From: Mycolicibacterium sp. MU0050
GTDB lineage: Bacteria > Actinomycetota > Actinomycetes > Mycobacteriales > Mycobacteriaceae
NCBI RefSeq assembly: GCF_963378085.1
Contig: NZ_OY726395.1
Location: 1,426,001 to 1,490,000 of the forward strand
DNA length: 64,000 nucleotides
Direction of reading: 5' to 3'
Part shown: positions 18,064-26,579 of the stretch, one piece after another
How the letters are laid out: the number at the start of each line of letters is the position of its first letter
Position numbering within the stretch: position 1 is the stretch's first letter
Position numbers and translations under genes: made by a program
The notes under the pieces: model-generated
Database searches by the model: none
What the model was told of the DNA's origin: nothing
The model's input: only the letters and a program-made list of their open reading frames with translations

Positions 18064-20439
18064 TCAGATCATTTCCTTCTTGGTCAACCAGCGCATGATG
18101 GGCCAACCGGCAAACACCGGCAGCCAGCAGGTCAGGATGCGATAGAGCAGCACCGCCGGGACCGCGACGCCGGCGGGCACCCCGAACGCCGCCAGGCCGC
18201 CGATCAGCGCGGCCTCGACCGCCCCGACGCCGCCGGGGGTCGGCGCCGCGGAGGCCAGCGTGCCGCCGATCATGGTGACCACGGTGATCGTGACGAACGA
18301 CACGTTGCCGCCGAACGCCTCGACGCTGGCCCACAGTGCCAGAGCCGAACCGAGAGTCGTTCCGGCGCAACCGAGGACGATCAGCCCGAAGCGCTTGGGT
18401 TCCTTGGCCAGCTCGATTAGATCGTTGCCCGTTTCCTTGAGGCGGGGCCGCACCTCGGTCCCGAGCCACCGGCGCAGTTTGGGTACCACCAGGAAGGTGC
18501 CCACCAGGCCCAACGCCAGGCCCGCGATCAGATACAGCACCGGCGCCGACGGGACGAAGTGCGACAGATCCGCGGTGGCGCCGGCCACCGCGGAGAACAG
18601 GATCAGCAGCGACACGTGCACGATCACCTGCACCGACTGCTGCAGCGCGACGGCGGTGGTGGCGCGCACCACCCCCAGGCCACCCTTCTGCAGGAACCGG
18701 GTCGACAGCGCCAGGCCGCCCACCCCGGCCGGGGTGGTGGTGGCCGCAAAGGTGTTGGCCACCTGCATGATGGTCAGGTTGCGGTAGCTGACGGCGCCGT
18801 CGGCGCAGGCCCACAGGGCCGCAGCGGCACCCAGATAGCGCAGCGCGGAGACCGCCAGGCCCAGCAGCGCCCACGACCAGTTCGCCGAGCGGAGTTCGGA
18901 GAAGAAGGTCGGCACGGTGCTGATGAACGGGTAGGCGACATAGACCAGCGCTACCAGCAGCACCAGCTGGATGACCTGGCTGCGGGTGAAGCGGGTGATG
19001 GTCTCGGGCTGGATCTGGTCGGCTCCGGTCTGCCGCTTGACCTCGTCGCGCGCCGCGGTCAACACGGCGCCGGGGTCGTCGAACGAGTCGCGCAGCCGCG
19101 CGGGCATGGCTGACTTGGTCAGCCGCCGCGACGCCGTCAGCACCTCGTCCTTGCCGAACACCTCGATGGCGGCCTGCACCGCGGCCTCCGCGCCGTAGAG
19201 CCGGGTGGTGCTCGCCAGCAGCTGCGCGATGTCGGCCTGCAGTTGCACGTCGGTGGCGCCGTACTCGGAGTGCGCGAACCCGCCGAAGAGCACCGCGCCG
19301 TCGTCGACGGTGATCTCCTTGCTGCGCAGGTCGCCGTGGGCGATCTGGTTGCGGTGCAGCACCGCGAGCGCCTCCCACACCCGCTCCACGGGTGTCTCCT
19401 CGAAGACATCGTGCAGCGCGGACCCGCGCGCCGGCGTGCGGGCGAACATCGTCCAACCGCGGTCCAGCGGCGCCACCGACATCTCGGTGGTGTTGGCGAC
19501 GCAGAGATCGCCGATCGCGATGGTCATCAGGCCGCGGTGTTCGACGGCCCGCCGCATCGATGGCTGCAGGGGCGCGGTCTCGCTGGTGCGCAGCCGTAGC
19601 TTGCGCCAGAACTGCCGCAATGCGCCGCCGCTGCGTTGGTTGGGGCCATACAGCTCGACCAGGACGGTGGAGGCCGGTTCCACCGACAACGCCGAGAGCA
19701 CCAGCGGCCCCGGGCCGGCCGGGCGCACCACCGTCAGCGCCGAGGTGGTGAACCCGCGGCGGGCCAGCGCGCGCACCGCGCCGTCGAGCGGGACCTCCAG
19801 GGCGGGCGTGCCGACCACCAGCACCACCAGCGCCCCGACGAACCAGCCCACCGCCAGGCCCAGCAGCGAGCGGGCCGGGACCACCGCGCTGATCACCAGG
19901 TGGATCGGCACGAACGCCAGCAGCAGCGTCCACCACCACCGCCGCCACCGCGCCGGCAGGCCCGGGCCGGACACCGTCAGCATCGCGGCCAGCATGGCGA
20001 TCCAGCGCGGGTCGTCGAGGAACTGCGACAGGACGGTGTCGAGCCGGTCGGTGAGATCGAAGTGCCAGGTGGGGGCGGCGATGCCGTTGCCGCTGATCGA
20101 GAGCGCGAGCCCGGCGATCAGACCCGCGGCGACATAGGCCCCGAGTAGCTTCCACTGCCGCGCGGCGATCAGGCCGATCAGGATGACGAACGGCAGCGCC
20201 AGGATGGCCACGCCGTAGGCCAGATAGACGAGGTTGGACTGGGTGGGTGTCAGCACGCCGACGATCTCGGAGATGGACTTCTCGAGTGCCACCCACTCGT
20301 AGCGGGTGATCAGCGAGCTGGTGATGACGATGGCCAAGAACACCGTGGCCAGGATCAGCCGAATGATGTCGTTGGTCCGCCTGCCCAACGGTTGCAGCAG
20401 GCGGCCCGAAACGGTGATCTCGCGCCCGTCAACCCGCAT
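18064..20439 (-). CDS. TIGR00374/UPF0104 flippase-like membrane protein with kinase-like middle domain
   Basis: 791 residues in three parts. The N-terminal third (about 25-260) has six or more membrane helices. The middle (about 290-400) is kinase-like: QIAHGDLRSKEITVDDGAVLFGGFA resembles the HxDL...N catalytic loop and DFG segment, but N and D positions are altered (S-K-E, F-G-G), so it may be a pseudokinase. The last third (about 440-785) is the lysylphosphatidylglycerol synthase transmembrane domain seen in lipid flippases and glycolipid transporters. It probably moves or modifies a lipid-linked glycan. Its stop lies 6 bases beyond the tRNA-Leu gene on the opposite strand. Substrate unknown. 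Confidence 0.8.
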   Translation of the reverse strand: MRVDGREITVSGRLLQPLGRRTNDIIRLILATVFLAIVITSSLITRYEWVALEKSISEIVGVLTPTQSNLVYLAYGVAILALPFVILIGLIAARQWKLLGAYVAAGLIAGLALSISGNGIAAPTWHFDLTDRLDTVLSQFLDDPRWIAMLAAMLTVSGPGLPARWRRWWWTLLLAFVPIHLVISAVVPARSLLGLAVGWFVGALVVLVVGTPALEVPLDGAVRALARRGFTTSALTVVRPAGPGPLVLSALSVEPASTVLVELYGPNQRSGGALRQFWRKLRLRTSETAPLQPSMRRAVEHRGLMTIAIGDLCVANTTEMSVAPLDRGWTMFARTPARGSALHDVFEETPVERVWEALAVLHRNQIAHGDLRSKEITVDDGAVLFGGFAHSEYGATDVQLQADIAQLLASTTRLYGAEAAVQAAIEVFGKDEVLTASRRLTKSAMPARLRDSFDDPGAVLTAARDEVKRQTGADQIQPETITRFTRSQVIQLVLLVALVYVAYPFISTVPTFFSELRSANWSWALLGLAVSALRYLGAAAALWACADGAVSYRNLTIMQVANTFAATTTPAGVGGLALSTRFLQKGGLGVVRATTAVALQQSVQVIVHVSLLILFSAVAGATADLSHFVPSAPVLYLIAGLALGLVGTFLVVPKLRRWLGTEVRPRLKETGNDLIELAKEPKRFGLIVLGCAGTTLGSALALWASVEAFGGNVSFVTITVVTMIGGTLASAAPTPGGVGAVEAALIGGLAAFGVPAGVAVPAVLLYRILTCWLPVFAGWPIMRWLTKKEMI

Positions 20440-20539
20440 GTCTGCGAGATCCTACGGTGCCATTGCGGCTTGGTCGGGTAAGCGGGTTTGAGTCGCGCCC
20501 CGGGTGGGAATCATCCTCGCGCCAGACTTGCCTCGGGAA

Positions 20540-20570
20540 CGGCCCGGTCCCTGTACAAGGGACCGGGTCG
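20540..20570 (-). terminator. Strong hairpin downstream of tetR
   Basis: Ten perfect base pairs (CCCGGTCCCT / AGGGACCGGG) around a five-base loop, extendable to 13 pairs with one G-T. It lies between the end of the TetR gene and the start of the membrane protein gene, both leftward. The other 140 bases of the gap show nothing beyond the promoter that must be there. Confidence 0.65.
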
Positions 20571-20616
20571 TTCGATATTCACCCGGCCCCGCGCCCGCTG
20601 CCGAACACCGCGCTGA

Positions 20617-21345
20617 TCAGCTGGAATCCTCGTCGACGACGGAGGCGGCGATCACCCGGTCGATGTCGGTCGGCGCGGGGATCTCGGCGCCGTCGGTGGC
20701 CTCGGAACCGACCAGGGCGTCGAGCACCCCGTCGGCCAGGTCGAGCACGCCCTGGGTGGCGTACGGCATTTCCGCGGTATCGGCCATCGTGAGTTGGATG
20801 GACACGATGCCGTGCAGACTGGTCCACAGCGTGTAGGCCAGTTGATGCAGCGGCAGGGCGAACGGATGACCGGCCTGCGCGCACTCCCGCAGCACCCGGC
20901 GCAGCGGGCCCGTCACCTGTCGTGCCGGGTGTCGGCCCAACTGCGCGGGATCGCCCACCGGCTGCCGCACCTGATACATCAGCCGGTAGCGGCCGGGGTT
21001 CTCCAGCGCGAACAGGCAGTAGGCGTGCAACTGCGCGCGCAATCGGTCCCGTGGCCCGGCGTCTCCGGCGGCCTGGTCGGCCGCGCGCATGACCTCGGCC
21101 AGCTGGGTGTACTTGTCGGCCAGCGCCGCCCAGACCAGTTGGGACTTGTCGGCGAAATGCAGGTAGATGCTCGGTGCGGCGACGCCGACCTCCTGGGCCA
21201 CGGCGCGCATCGTCAGCTTTTCGTCGCTGCCCGACTCGTCGAGCAGCCGATTGACCGCGGCGAGGATCTCGTCGCGCAGCTGGTCGCCGTGCCCGCGGCG
21301 GCTCCGGGGCCGGCCGGTGCGTCGAGTCGGTGCGTTGCGCTGCAC
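20617..21345 (-). CDS. TetR-family transcriptional regulator
   Basis: 242 residues. The helix-turn-helix is at about 40-75 (LTMRAVAQEVGVAAPSIYLHFADKSQL), after a basic N-terminal arm (GRPRSRRG). The ligand-binding half is divergent, so the inducer cannot be guessed. It is divergent from the dehydrogenase-decarboxylase fusion gene, and a perfect palindrome lies between them, so it likely represses both. Confidence 0.88.
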   Translation of the reverse strand: MQRNAPTRRTGRPRSRRGHGDQLRDEILAAVNRLLDESGSDEKLTMRAVAQEVGVAAPSIYLHFADKSQLVWAALADKYTQLAEVMRAADQAAGDAGPRDRLRAQLHAYCLFALENPGRYRLMYQVRQPVGDPAQLGRHPARQVTGPLRRVLRECAQAGHPFALPLHQLAYTLWTSLHGIVSIQLTMADTAEMPYATQGVLDLADGVLDALVGSEATDGAEIPAPTDIDRVIAASVVDEDSS

Positions 21346-21413
21346 AGTTCACCTCCGGGTGTGCGGGGAATCACCAGGCCAAAGGCCCCTTCGGGGTCTA
21401 TAGCCGGGCTAAG

Positions 21414-21428
21414 CTTCAGTTAACTGAA
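21414..21428. promoter_or_regulatory. Palindromic operator TTCAGTT-T-AACTGAA
   Basis: A perfect 7-bp inverted repeat around a central T, in the gap between the TetR gene and the divergent fusion gene, about 30 bases before the fusion start. Size and place are typical of a TetR-family operator. I saw no second copy elsewhere in the window. Confidence 0.65.
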
Positions 21429-21457
21429 CGTTGTTAGCTTATGTGATGGAGGTCCCA

Positions 21458-22786
21458 ATGACTGCCAATGCCGAGGAGATGGTGTCGCCGCCGGTGGGCA
21501 CCGACGTCGACGCCTCCGCGCTCGGGGCGCCCGAGGGTGCCGAGGCGCCGGCCGGGGGGATCGCCCCGCGCGCCGGCGTCATCGGCCTCGGCATGATCGG
21601 CGGCGGGGTGGCGGTGAGCCTGGAGTCCCGCGGCCGGATCCCGGTGGTCTACGACATCCGTGCCGAGGCGGCCGAGGACCTCGGGCTCGCGCTGGCCGCA
21701 CCGACGCCCGCCGAGGTCGCCGCGGTCAGCGACGTCGTGCTGATCGCGGTCGTCGACGCGACCCAGGTGCGCGAGGTGCTGCGCGGCACCGACGGAGTGC
21801 TCGCCGGCGCCCGGCCGGGCCTGGTGGTCGCGCTGCTGTCGACCCTGGCGGTCCCCGAGGTGCTCGACCTGGCCGAGGAGTGCCGGCCCTACGGCGTCAC
21901 CGTGCTGGACTGCGGTGTCACCCCGGGTGACCAGGCCGCCACCAACGGCATGGTGGCCATGGTGGGCGGCGACGACGACAGCGTGCGCCGGGCGATGCCG
22001 GTGCTTTCCGACTTCGCGAAGAAGGTGGTGCACTGCGGCCCGCTGGGTGCGGGCATGGCCACCAAGATCGCGCGCAATGTCCTGACCTACGGCTCCTGGC
22101 GGGCCGCGCACGAGGCCGCCGAGTTGGCTCAGGCCGCCGGCGTGGACCCGCGGATGCTCGTCGAGGTGGTCGAGGAGGCCGACCCCCAGGGCGCGACGAC
22201 GCTGGCCTGGTTGCGCAACCGCGTCAACTCACCGGAGCTCGCCGCCGAGGCCGGCCCGCAGGTGCTGCGGCTGATGGACAAGGACCTGGCGGCCGCCCGC
22301 GAGCTGGCGGCCGACCGCGGGGTCGAGGTGCCCTTGGTGGAGGTCGCCCGTAACAAGGCGGCCGACACGCTCGGCGTGGTCGAGGAGCAGCCGTCGGCGG
22401 ACCGGACCGAACGCGGCCTGCAGACCATGGACAAGGTCTACGGCACCGGGCTCGCCGCGCACATGCCCGAGGAGCGCAGCCCCGCGCTGGCCATGACCGT
22501 CGACCATCTGTTCGGTGAGATTTGGTCGCGGCCGGGGCTGTCGCTGCGCGACCGGCGGCTGGTGGTGCTCGGCGCCACGGCGATGCTGGGCCGCGCGGAC
22601 CTGATCGAGGTGCAGGTGCGGGGCGCGCTGATCAACGGCGAACTCACCGAGGATGAGCTGGAAGAGATCGTCCTGCAGCTGCACTACTACGCCGGCTGGG
22701 GCAACGGGACGGCCGTGCAGGCGGGCGTGGACGCGGCGCTGGAGAGCTGGCAGGGCGGGTTCGTCGCGCCCAACGACGGTCAGTGA
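21458..22786 (+). CDS. Fusion: beta-hydroxyacid dehydrogenase-like domain + carboxymuconolactone decarboxylase domain
   Basis: 442 residues. Residues about 38-310 form a 6-phosphogluconate/3-hydroxyisobutyrate dehydrogenase-like NAD(P) domain (VIGLGMIGGG at 41-50; catalytic Lys in AGMATKIARNVLTYGS). The usual substrate motif SGG is TPG here (DCGVTPGDQAA), so the substrate may differ. Residues about 320-435 form a carboxymuconolactone decarboxylase-like domain (RRLVVLGATAMLG, ELTEDELEEIVLQLHYYAG). ATG start chosen because GGAGGT lies 5 bases upstream. Controlled by the divergent TetR. The same two domains occur as separate genes 1.5 kb downstream. Confidence 0.85.
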   Translation: MTANAEEMVSPPVGTDVDASALGAPEGAEAPAGGIAPRAGVIGLGMIGGGVAVSLESRGRIPVVYDIRAEAAEDLGLALAAPTPAEVAAVSDVVLIAVVDATQVREVLRGTDGVLAGARPGLVVALLSTLAVPEVLDLAEECRPYGVTVLDCGVTPGDQAATNGMVAMVGGDDDSVRRAMPVLSDFAKKVVHCGPLGAGMATKIARNVLTYGSWRAAHEAAELAQAAGVDPRMLVEVVEEADPQGATTLAWLRNRVNSPELAAEAGPQVLRLMDKDLAAARELAADRGVEVPLVEVARNKAADTLGVVEEQPSADRTERGLQTMDKVYGTGLAAHMPEERSPALAMTVDHLFGEIWSRPGLSLRDRRLVVLGATAMLGRADLIEVQVRGALINGELTEDELEEIVLQLHYYAGWGNGTAVQAGVDAALESWQGGFVAPNDGQ

Positions 22787-24300
22787 CCGGCGGGCTGGTA
22801 CATCACCGTCGGGGCGCTGCGGCCGCGTAGCACTTCGTCGCCGACGTGCTGCCAGCGGCGGCGCTCGGTCTCGGCGCAGGACTCGAGCACCGCGGCCGAG
22901 CACAGCACCCGCGCCGGGCTGATCTTGGCCCGGTCGGCCAGCCGCGCCGCCTCGTTCACCGGGTCGCCGATGACGGTGTACTCGAACCGGAACTCGGCGC
23001 CGACGAAGCCGGCGAAGACCCGGCCGGCCGAGACGCCGATGCCGAAGTCCAAGTCCGGCAGGGCATGCAGCCGGGTGGCCAGGTCGCGCGCCGTCGCCGC
23101 GGCGTCGGTGGCCGGGTCCTCGGCGGGTGCCGGTGCGCCGAACACCACCAGGGCGGCGTCGCCCTGGAACTTGTTGATGAAGCCGCGTCGCTGGTCGACG
23201 ACGGCGACCACGGCGCGGTAGAACCGGTCGAGCACATCGGCCACCGCCGCCGGCTCCCGGTTGGCCGCGAACTGGGTGAACCCGGTCAGGTCGACGAACA
23301 ACACCGACACCTCGCGGACGTCGCGGTACAACGCCTCGTTCTGGTCGACCAGGACCCGCACTACCTCGTCGCCGACATGGCGGCCGAAAAGATCACGCAA
23401 CCGGTCGCGCTCCCGAAGCCCCGCCACCATCCGGTTGAATCCGCTTTGCAGCAGCCCGATCTCGGAGCGTTCGTAGACATCGACGCGACGGCGGATGTCG
23501 CCCCGCTCGACGTCGGCCATGGCCTCGACGACCTCGCGGACCGGGTCGGAGATCGAGCGGGAGACCAGCACCATGCCGCGCAGCCCCCACACCACCGCCA
23601 CCCCGCACAGCACCAGAACCGGGATCTCGACCGACGAGGTCTGGCCGATGATCCACCCGCGCGAACGGATCAGGATCAGCAGTGCCACCCCGACGCTGGG
23701 CAACGCGCAACACAGCACCCACATCATGAGCAGTCGCGCGATCACCCCGGGCGCGTTGTCCGCGGTGTCGAGGCGCTCCCCGTAGGGATCGGCGGCGGCG
23801 CTGAGCGGGTGCAACGTGCGCACCGTGAGCAGCAGCGCGGTGCACACCGCGGCGGTGGCGCCGAAGAAGACCGCGGGACCCACCAGCACCGTCACGGTGA
23901 ACGCGTCGCGCAGGTTGGCCAGCACGACGGCCGCTCCACTGGCCGTCCAGACCGCCACCAACAACAGCGACCCCCGATGCGCGATGCGCAGCGCCGTTCG
24001 CCGTTGCGCCGGCGTGGGGGTGTCACCCGCGACGTACCAGCGCAGGCTCGGCAAGACGTTGCTCAGACTGCCCACGGTCACCGCGACCAGCGCCGCCACG
24101 GCCAGCGCGATGATCAGGCCGGTGCTGGCGTCGGTGAAGGGCGGCTGGTTCTCGTCGAGGGTTTCGCGCCGCAGCGCGGTCATCACCAGGACCACTTCGG
24201 TGACTGCGAGCAGGTGCGCCAACGCGACGCCCGCGGCGTAGCGCAGCGCGAGTTCGGTCGCGCTCGCGGGCGGCTCAGGGCTGGCGGTCACGGCCGTCAA
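22780..24300 (-). CDS. Class III adenylate cyclase with membrane and HAMP domains
   Basis: 506 residues, like the Rv1318c/Rv1319c/Rv1320c/Rv3645 group. Six membrane helices (about 20-245) lead into a HAMP segment (about 240-300) and a cyclase domain (about 325-500). Metal aspartates D337 (LFVDLTGFT) and D381 (FQGDAALVVFG), adenine-specifying K377 and D446, and transition-state N449 and R453 (GDPVNEAAR) are all present, so it should make cAMP. It converges on the fusion gene with a 7-base overlap and its 5' end overlaps the upstream dehydrogenase gene by 26 bases, so it is probably in that operon. Confidence 0.92.
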   Translation of the reverse strand: MTAVTASPEPPASATELALRYAAGVALAHLLAVTEVVLVMTALRRETLDENQPPFTDASTGLIIALAVAALVAVTVGSLSNVLPSLRWYVAGDTPTPAQRRTALRIAHRGSLLLVAVWTASGAAVVLANLRDAFTVTVLVGPAVFFGATAAVCTALLLTVRTLHPLSAAADPYGERLDTADNAPGVIARLLMMWVLCCALPSVGVALLILIRSRGWIIGQTSSVEIPVLVLCGVAVVWGLRGMVLVSRSISDPVREVVEAMADVERGDIRRRVDVYERSEIGLLQSGFNRMVAGLRERDRLRDLFGRHVGDEVVRVLVDQNEALYRDVREVSVLFVDLTGFTQFAANREPAAVADVLDRFYRAVVAVVDQRRGFINKFQGDAALVVFGAPAPAEDPATDAAATARDLATRLHALPDLDFGIGVSAGRVFAGFVGAEFRFEYTVIGDPVNEAARLADRAKISPARVLCSAAVLESCAETERRRWQHVGDEVLRGRSAPTVMYQPAGH

Positions 24301-25180
24301 CGATCACGCCCGCGGCGGCCTCGAGCGGCTTGATCACCGAGGTGAAGTCCGAGTCGGCGCCCTCCTCGGCCAGGGTGTGTTCCCAGCGCCGGGCAATCTC
24401 CTCGGCGATCTCGACCGGCACCCCGAGCGCGCGGGCCTCCTCGAGGTAGAGCCGAACGTCCTTGACCATCAGCGCGGTGGCGAAGCCGTAGTCGAACGTG
24501 CGGGGCAACACCGCCCGCGGGAACTTGTCCCGGCTGGCGTGGGTGCCACCGGAACTCGCGTTGAGGACGTCGATCATGACGGCCGGGTCCAGTCCGGCGC
24601 GCACCCCCATCACCATCGCCTCGGCGGTGGCGGCCAGGGCCGTCGCCGCCAGCAGGTTGTTGACCAGCTTCATGGTTTGCGCGGCACCCGCGGCGTCCCC
24701 GACGAACACCGGCCGGCCGAGCACGCGAAGAACGGGCTCGACGGCCTCGAAGTCGGCCCGCGGTCCCGACGCCATCATGGCCAGTGTGCCCTGCTCCGCG
24801 CCCTGCACGCCGCCGCTGACCGGGCAGTCCAGTGCCGCGATGCCGCGCGCCGCCAACCGCTCGTGGATGCGCTGGGCGGTCGGGCTGCCCACGGTCGACA
24901 GATCGACGAACCGGGCGACGCGATCGCCGGCGCCGACCGACTCGGCCACTTCCTCGGAGGCGCGCGGGGTGGGCAGGCTCGCCAACACCGTGGCGGCCCG
25001 GCCGGCGACGTCTCCGGGACCGGCTGCGGCGCGCGCCCCCGCGCCGACCGCGGCGGCGACCACCTCGGCGCGGGTGTCGAACACCGTGACCGGATATCCG
25101 GCGGCCAGCAGTCGTCCCACCATGGGGAAACCCATGTGGCCCAGGCCGATGAAGCCCACCTCGGCGTGCGGGGCGCTCAC
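24275..25180 (-). CDS. 3-hydroxyisobutyrate dehydrogenase-family oxidoreductase
   Basis: Beta-hydroxyacid dehydrogenase, 301 residues. NAD(P)-binding GFIGLGHMGFPMVG at the N-terminus, substrate motif DCPVSGGVQGAEQG with S122-G-G, and catalytic K171 in TMKLVNNLLAATALA are all intact. It would oxidise a beta-hydroxyacid such as 3-hydroxyisobutyrate, or reduce tartronate semialdehyde. The start overlaps the stop of the decarboxylase gene upstream by 4 bases. Confidence 0.88.
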   Translation of the reverse strand: MSAPHAEVGFIGLGHMGFPMVGRLLAAGYPVTVFDTRAEVVAAAVGAGARAAAGPGDVAGRAATVLASLPTPRASEEVAESVGAGDRVARFVDLSTVGSPTAQRIHERLAARGIAALDCPVSGGVQGAEQGTLAMMASGPRADFEAVEPVLRVLGRPVFVGDAAGAAQTMKLVNNLLAATALAATAEAMVMGVRAGLDPAVMIDVLNASSGGTHASRDKFPRAVLPRTFDYGFATALMVKDVRLYLEEARALGVPVEIAEEIARRWEHTLAEEGADSDFTSVIKPLEAAAGVIVDGRDRQP

Positions 25181-25557
25181 TGGGCGTCGATCTCGTCGAA
25201 CACCTCGCGGGCGATGCGGAAGCTGTCGACGGCTGCGGGCACCCCGGCGTAGACGGCGACCTGGAGAAAGACCTCACGGATCTCCTCGCGGCTGACGCCA
25301 TTGTTCAGCGCGCCGCGCAGGTGGGTGCGCAGTTCCTGCGGACGGTTCAGGACCGCGATCATCGCCAGGTTCAGCATGCTGCGGGTGGCCAGCGGCAACT
25401 CTTCGCGCCCCCAGACCGCGCCCCAGCAGTACTCGGTGACGAGGTCCTGCAGCGGGCGGGAGAAGTCGTCGGCGTTCGCCGTTGCGTTCTCCACGTAGGC
25501 GCGGCCCAGCACGGCGCTGCGGATCCGCTTACCGCGGGCGTAGGTGTCGTCGTCCAT
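25177..25557 (-). CDS. Carboxymuconolactone decarboxylase-family protein
   Basis: 126 residues of a single CMD domain. It has YARGKRIRSAVLG at the start, then LPLATRSMLNLAMIAVLNRPQEL and VSREEIREVFLQVAVYAG, like the beta-oxoadipate pathway decarboxylases PcaC. The reactive CxxC of the AhpD subgroup is absent. First gene of a leftward operon with the dehydrogenase and the adenylate cyclase. Substrate unknown. Confidence 0.85.
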   Translation of the reverse strand: MDDDTYARGKRIRSAVLGRAYVENATANADDFSRPLQDLVTEYCWGAVWGREELPLATRSMLNLAMIAVLNRPQELRTHLRGALNNGVSREEIREVFLQVAVYAGVPAAVDSFRIAREVFDEIDAQ

Positions 25558-25584
25558 GGGCGCCTCTCCTCGGGGCCGGGGGAG

Positions 25585-25605
25585 CGCTCTCCTAAATGGA
25601 GAGCG
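25585..25605 (-). terminator. Hairpin after the SDR gene
   Basis: Perfect 8-bp stem CGCTCTCC / GGAGAGCG with loop TAAAT, directly after the SDR stop and before the leftward decarboxylase gene. It could end the SDR transcript or attenuate read-through. Confidence 0.55.
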
Positions 25606-25611
25606 GTGTTT

Positions 25612-26478
25612 TCACCGCTGGGGTTCGGCGGCGTCCAGGAACAGGTCCGGGATGGGGTTGTCGCCGCCGCCGTAGCGGGACAGGTCGCTGACGCCGGCCT
25701 CGGTGAGCACCTCGGCGTCGATGAAGCAGCCTCCCGTGACGTCGGCGGCCGGGCGCGACAGGATCGCGACCGCGGCATCGCCCATGATCTCCGGGCTGCG
25801 CGACGACGCCGCGAGCTCGGTGCCGGCGGCCAGCGAGGTGACCGCCGCGGTGGCGATGTAGGTCTCGGGCCACAGGCAGCTGAAGCCGATGCCCGCCTGG
25901 CCGTCGGCGGCGCGGTACTCCTCGGCCCACCCCAGCGACAGCAGCGTCATGCCGTACTTGGACAGCGTGTAGGACGGGTGCACACCCAGCCAGTAGGGGC
26001 TCATGTTCAGCGGCGGCGCGATGGTCAGCACGTGCGGGTCGGCGGACTTGCGCAGATGCGGCAGACACGCCTTGGTCAGCAGAAATGTGCCGCGCACGTT
26101 GATGTCCATCATCAGGTCGAACTTCTTGGCGGGCAGCTCGTGGGTGGGATCGGTGGAGATGGCGCTGGCGTTGTTCACGCAGATATCGATGCCGCCGAAC
26201 TGCGCCACCGCGGTGTCGACCAGGCGCTGCACGTCCTCTTCCTTGCGCACGTCGCCGATGACGGGGACGGCCTTGCCGCCGGCCGCCTCGATCTCGGCCG
26301 CCGCCGTGTAGATGGTGCCGGCCAGCTTCGGATGGGGCTCGGCGGTCTTGGCCAACAGCACCACGTTGGCGCCGTGGCGGGCCGCGGCCACCGCGATGGC
26401 CAGGCCGATCCCGCGGCTGGCCCCCGAGATGACGAGCGTGCGGTCGCGCAGGGCGGCGGCGTCGGAACTGTTGGTCAT
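25612..26478 (-). CDS. Short-chain dehydrogenase (HSDL2-like)
   Basis: 288 residues with TLVISGASRGIG cofactor motif, NNASAIS, and the active-site tyrosine and lysine in SYTLSKYG. The long substrate loop (THELPAKKFDLMMDINVRGTF) and the SFLWPET-like region resemble hydroxysteroid dehydrogenase-like protein 2. Start chosen at the ATG preceded by GGGAGA. Divergent from the mutase operon across about 100 bases. Confidence 0.85.
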   Translation of the reverse strand: MTNSSDAAALRDRTLVISGASRGIGLAIAVAAARHGANVVLLAKTAEPHPKLAGTIYTAAAEIEAAGGKAVPVIGDVRKEEDVQRLVDTAVAQFGGIDICVNNASAISTDPTHELPAKKFDLMMDINVRGTFLLTKACLPHLRKSADPHVLTIAPPLNMSPYWLGVHPSYTLSKYGMTLLSLGWAEEYRAADGQAGIGFSCLWPETYIATAAVTSLAAGTELAASSRSPEIMGDAAVAILSRPAADVTGGCFIDAEVLTEAGVSDLSRYGGGDNPIPDLFLDAAEPQR

Positions 26479-26499
26479 GTCTCTCCCTTGCTCATTTGC

Positions 26500-26539
26500 A
26501 ACGTACGATATTGGCATTCTCTTTTTTTGGAAGTACGTT
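26500..26539. promoter_or_regulatory. Divergent promoter with inverted repeat AACGTAC...GTACGTT
   Basis: The 101-base gap between the SDR and the mutase genes is unusually AT-rich, with a run of seven T. It holds AACGTAC (26500-26506) and its inverted copy GTACGTT (26533-26539), 26 bases apart. This may be a regulator site distinct from the palindromes further on. Confidence 0.4.
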
Positions 26540-26579
26540 ATCGGAACCTGATCGATAATCTATCCACGACTGGAGCGCG

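Noticed and set aside
20460..20540. tRNA-like stretch with GGTTTGAGTC resembling a T loop
   Set aside because: The flanking stem does not pair and no acceptor or anticodon arm can be drawn; perhaps chance.
26512..26520. GCATTCTC before the mutase operon as a palindrome A site
   Set aside because: Only one half of the motif is present; the opposite half is absent, so the mutase operon cannot be put in regulon A by this alone.
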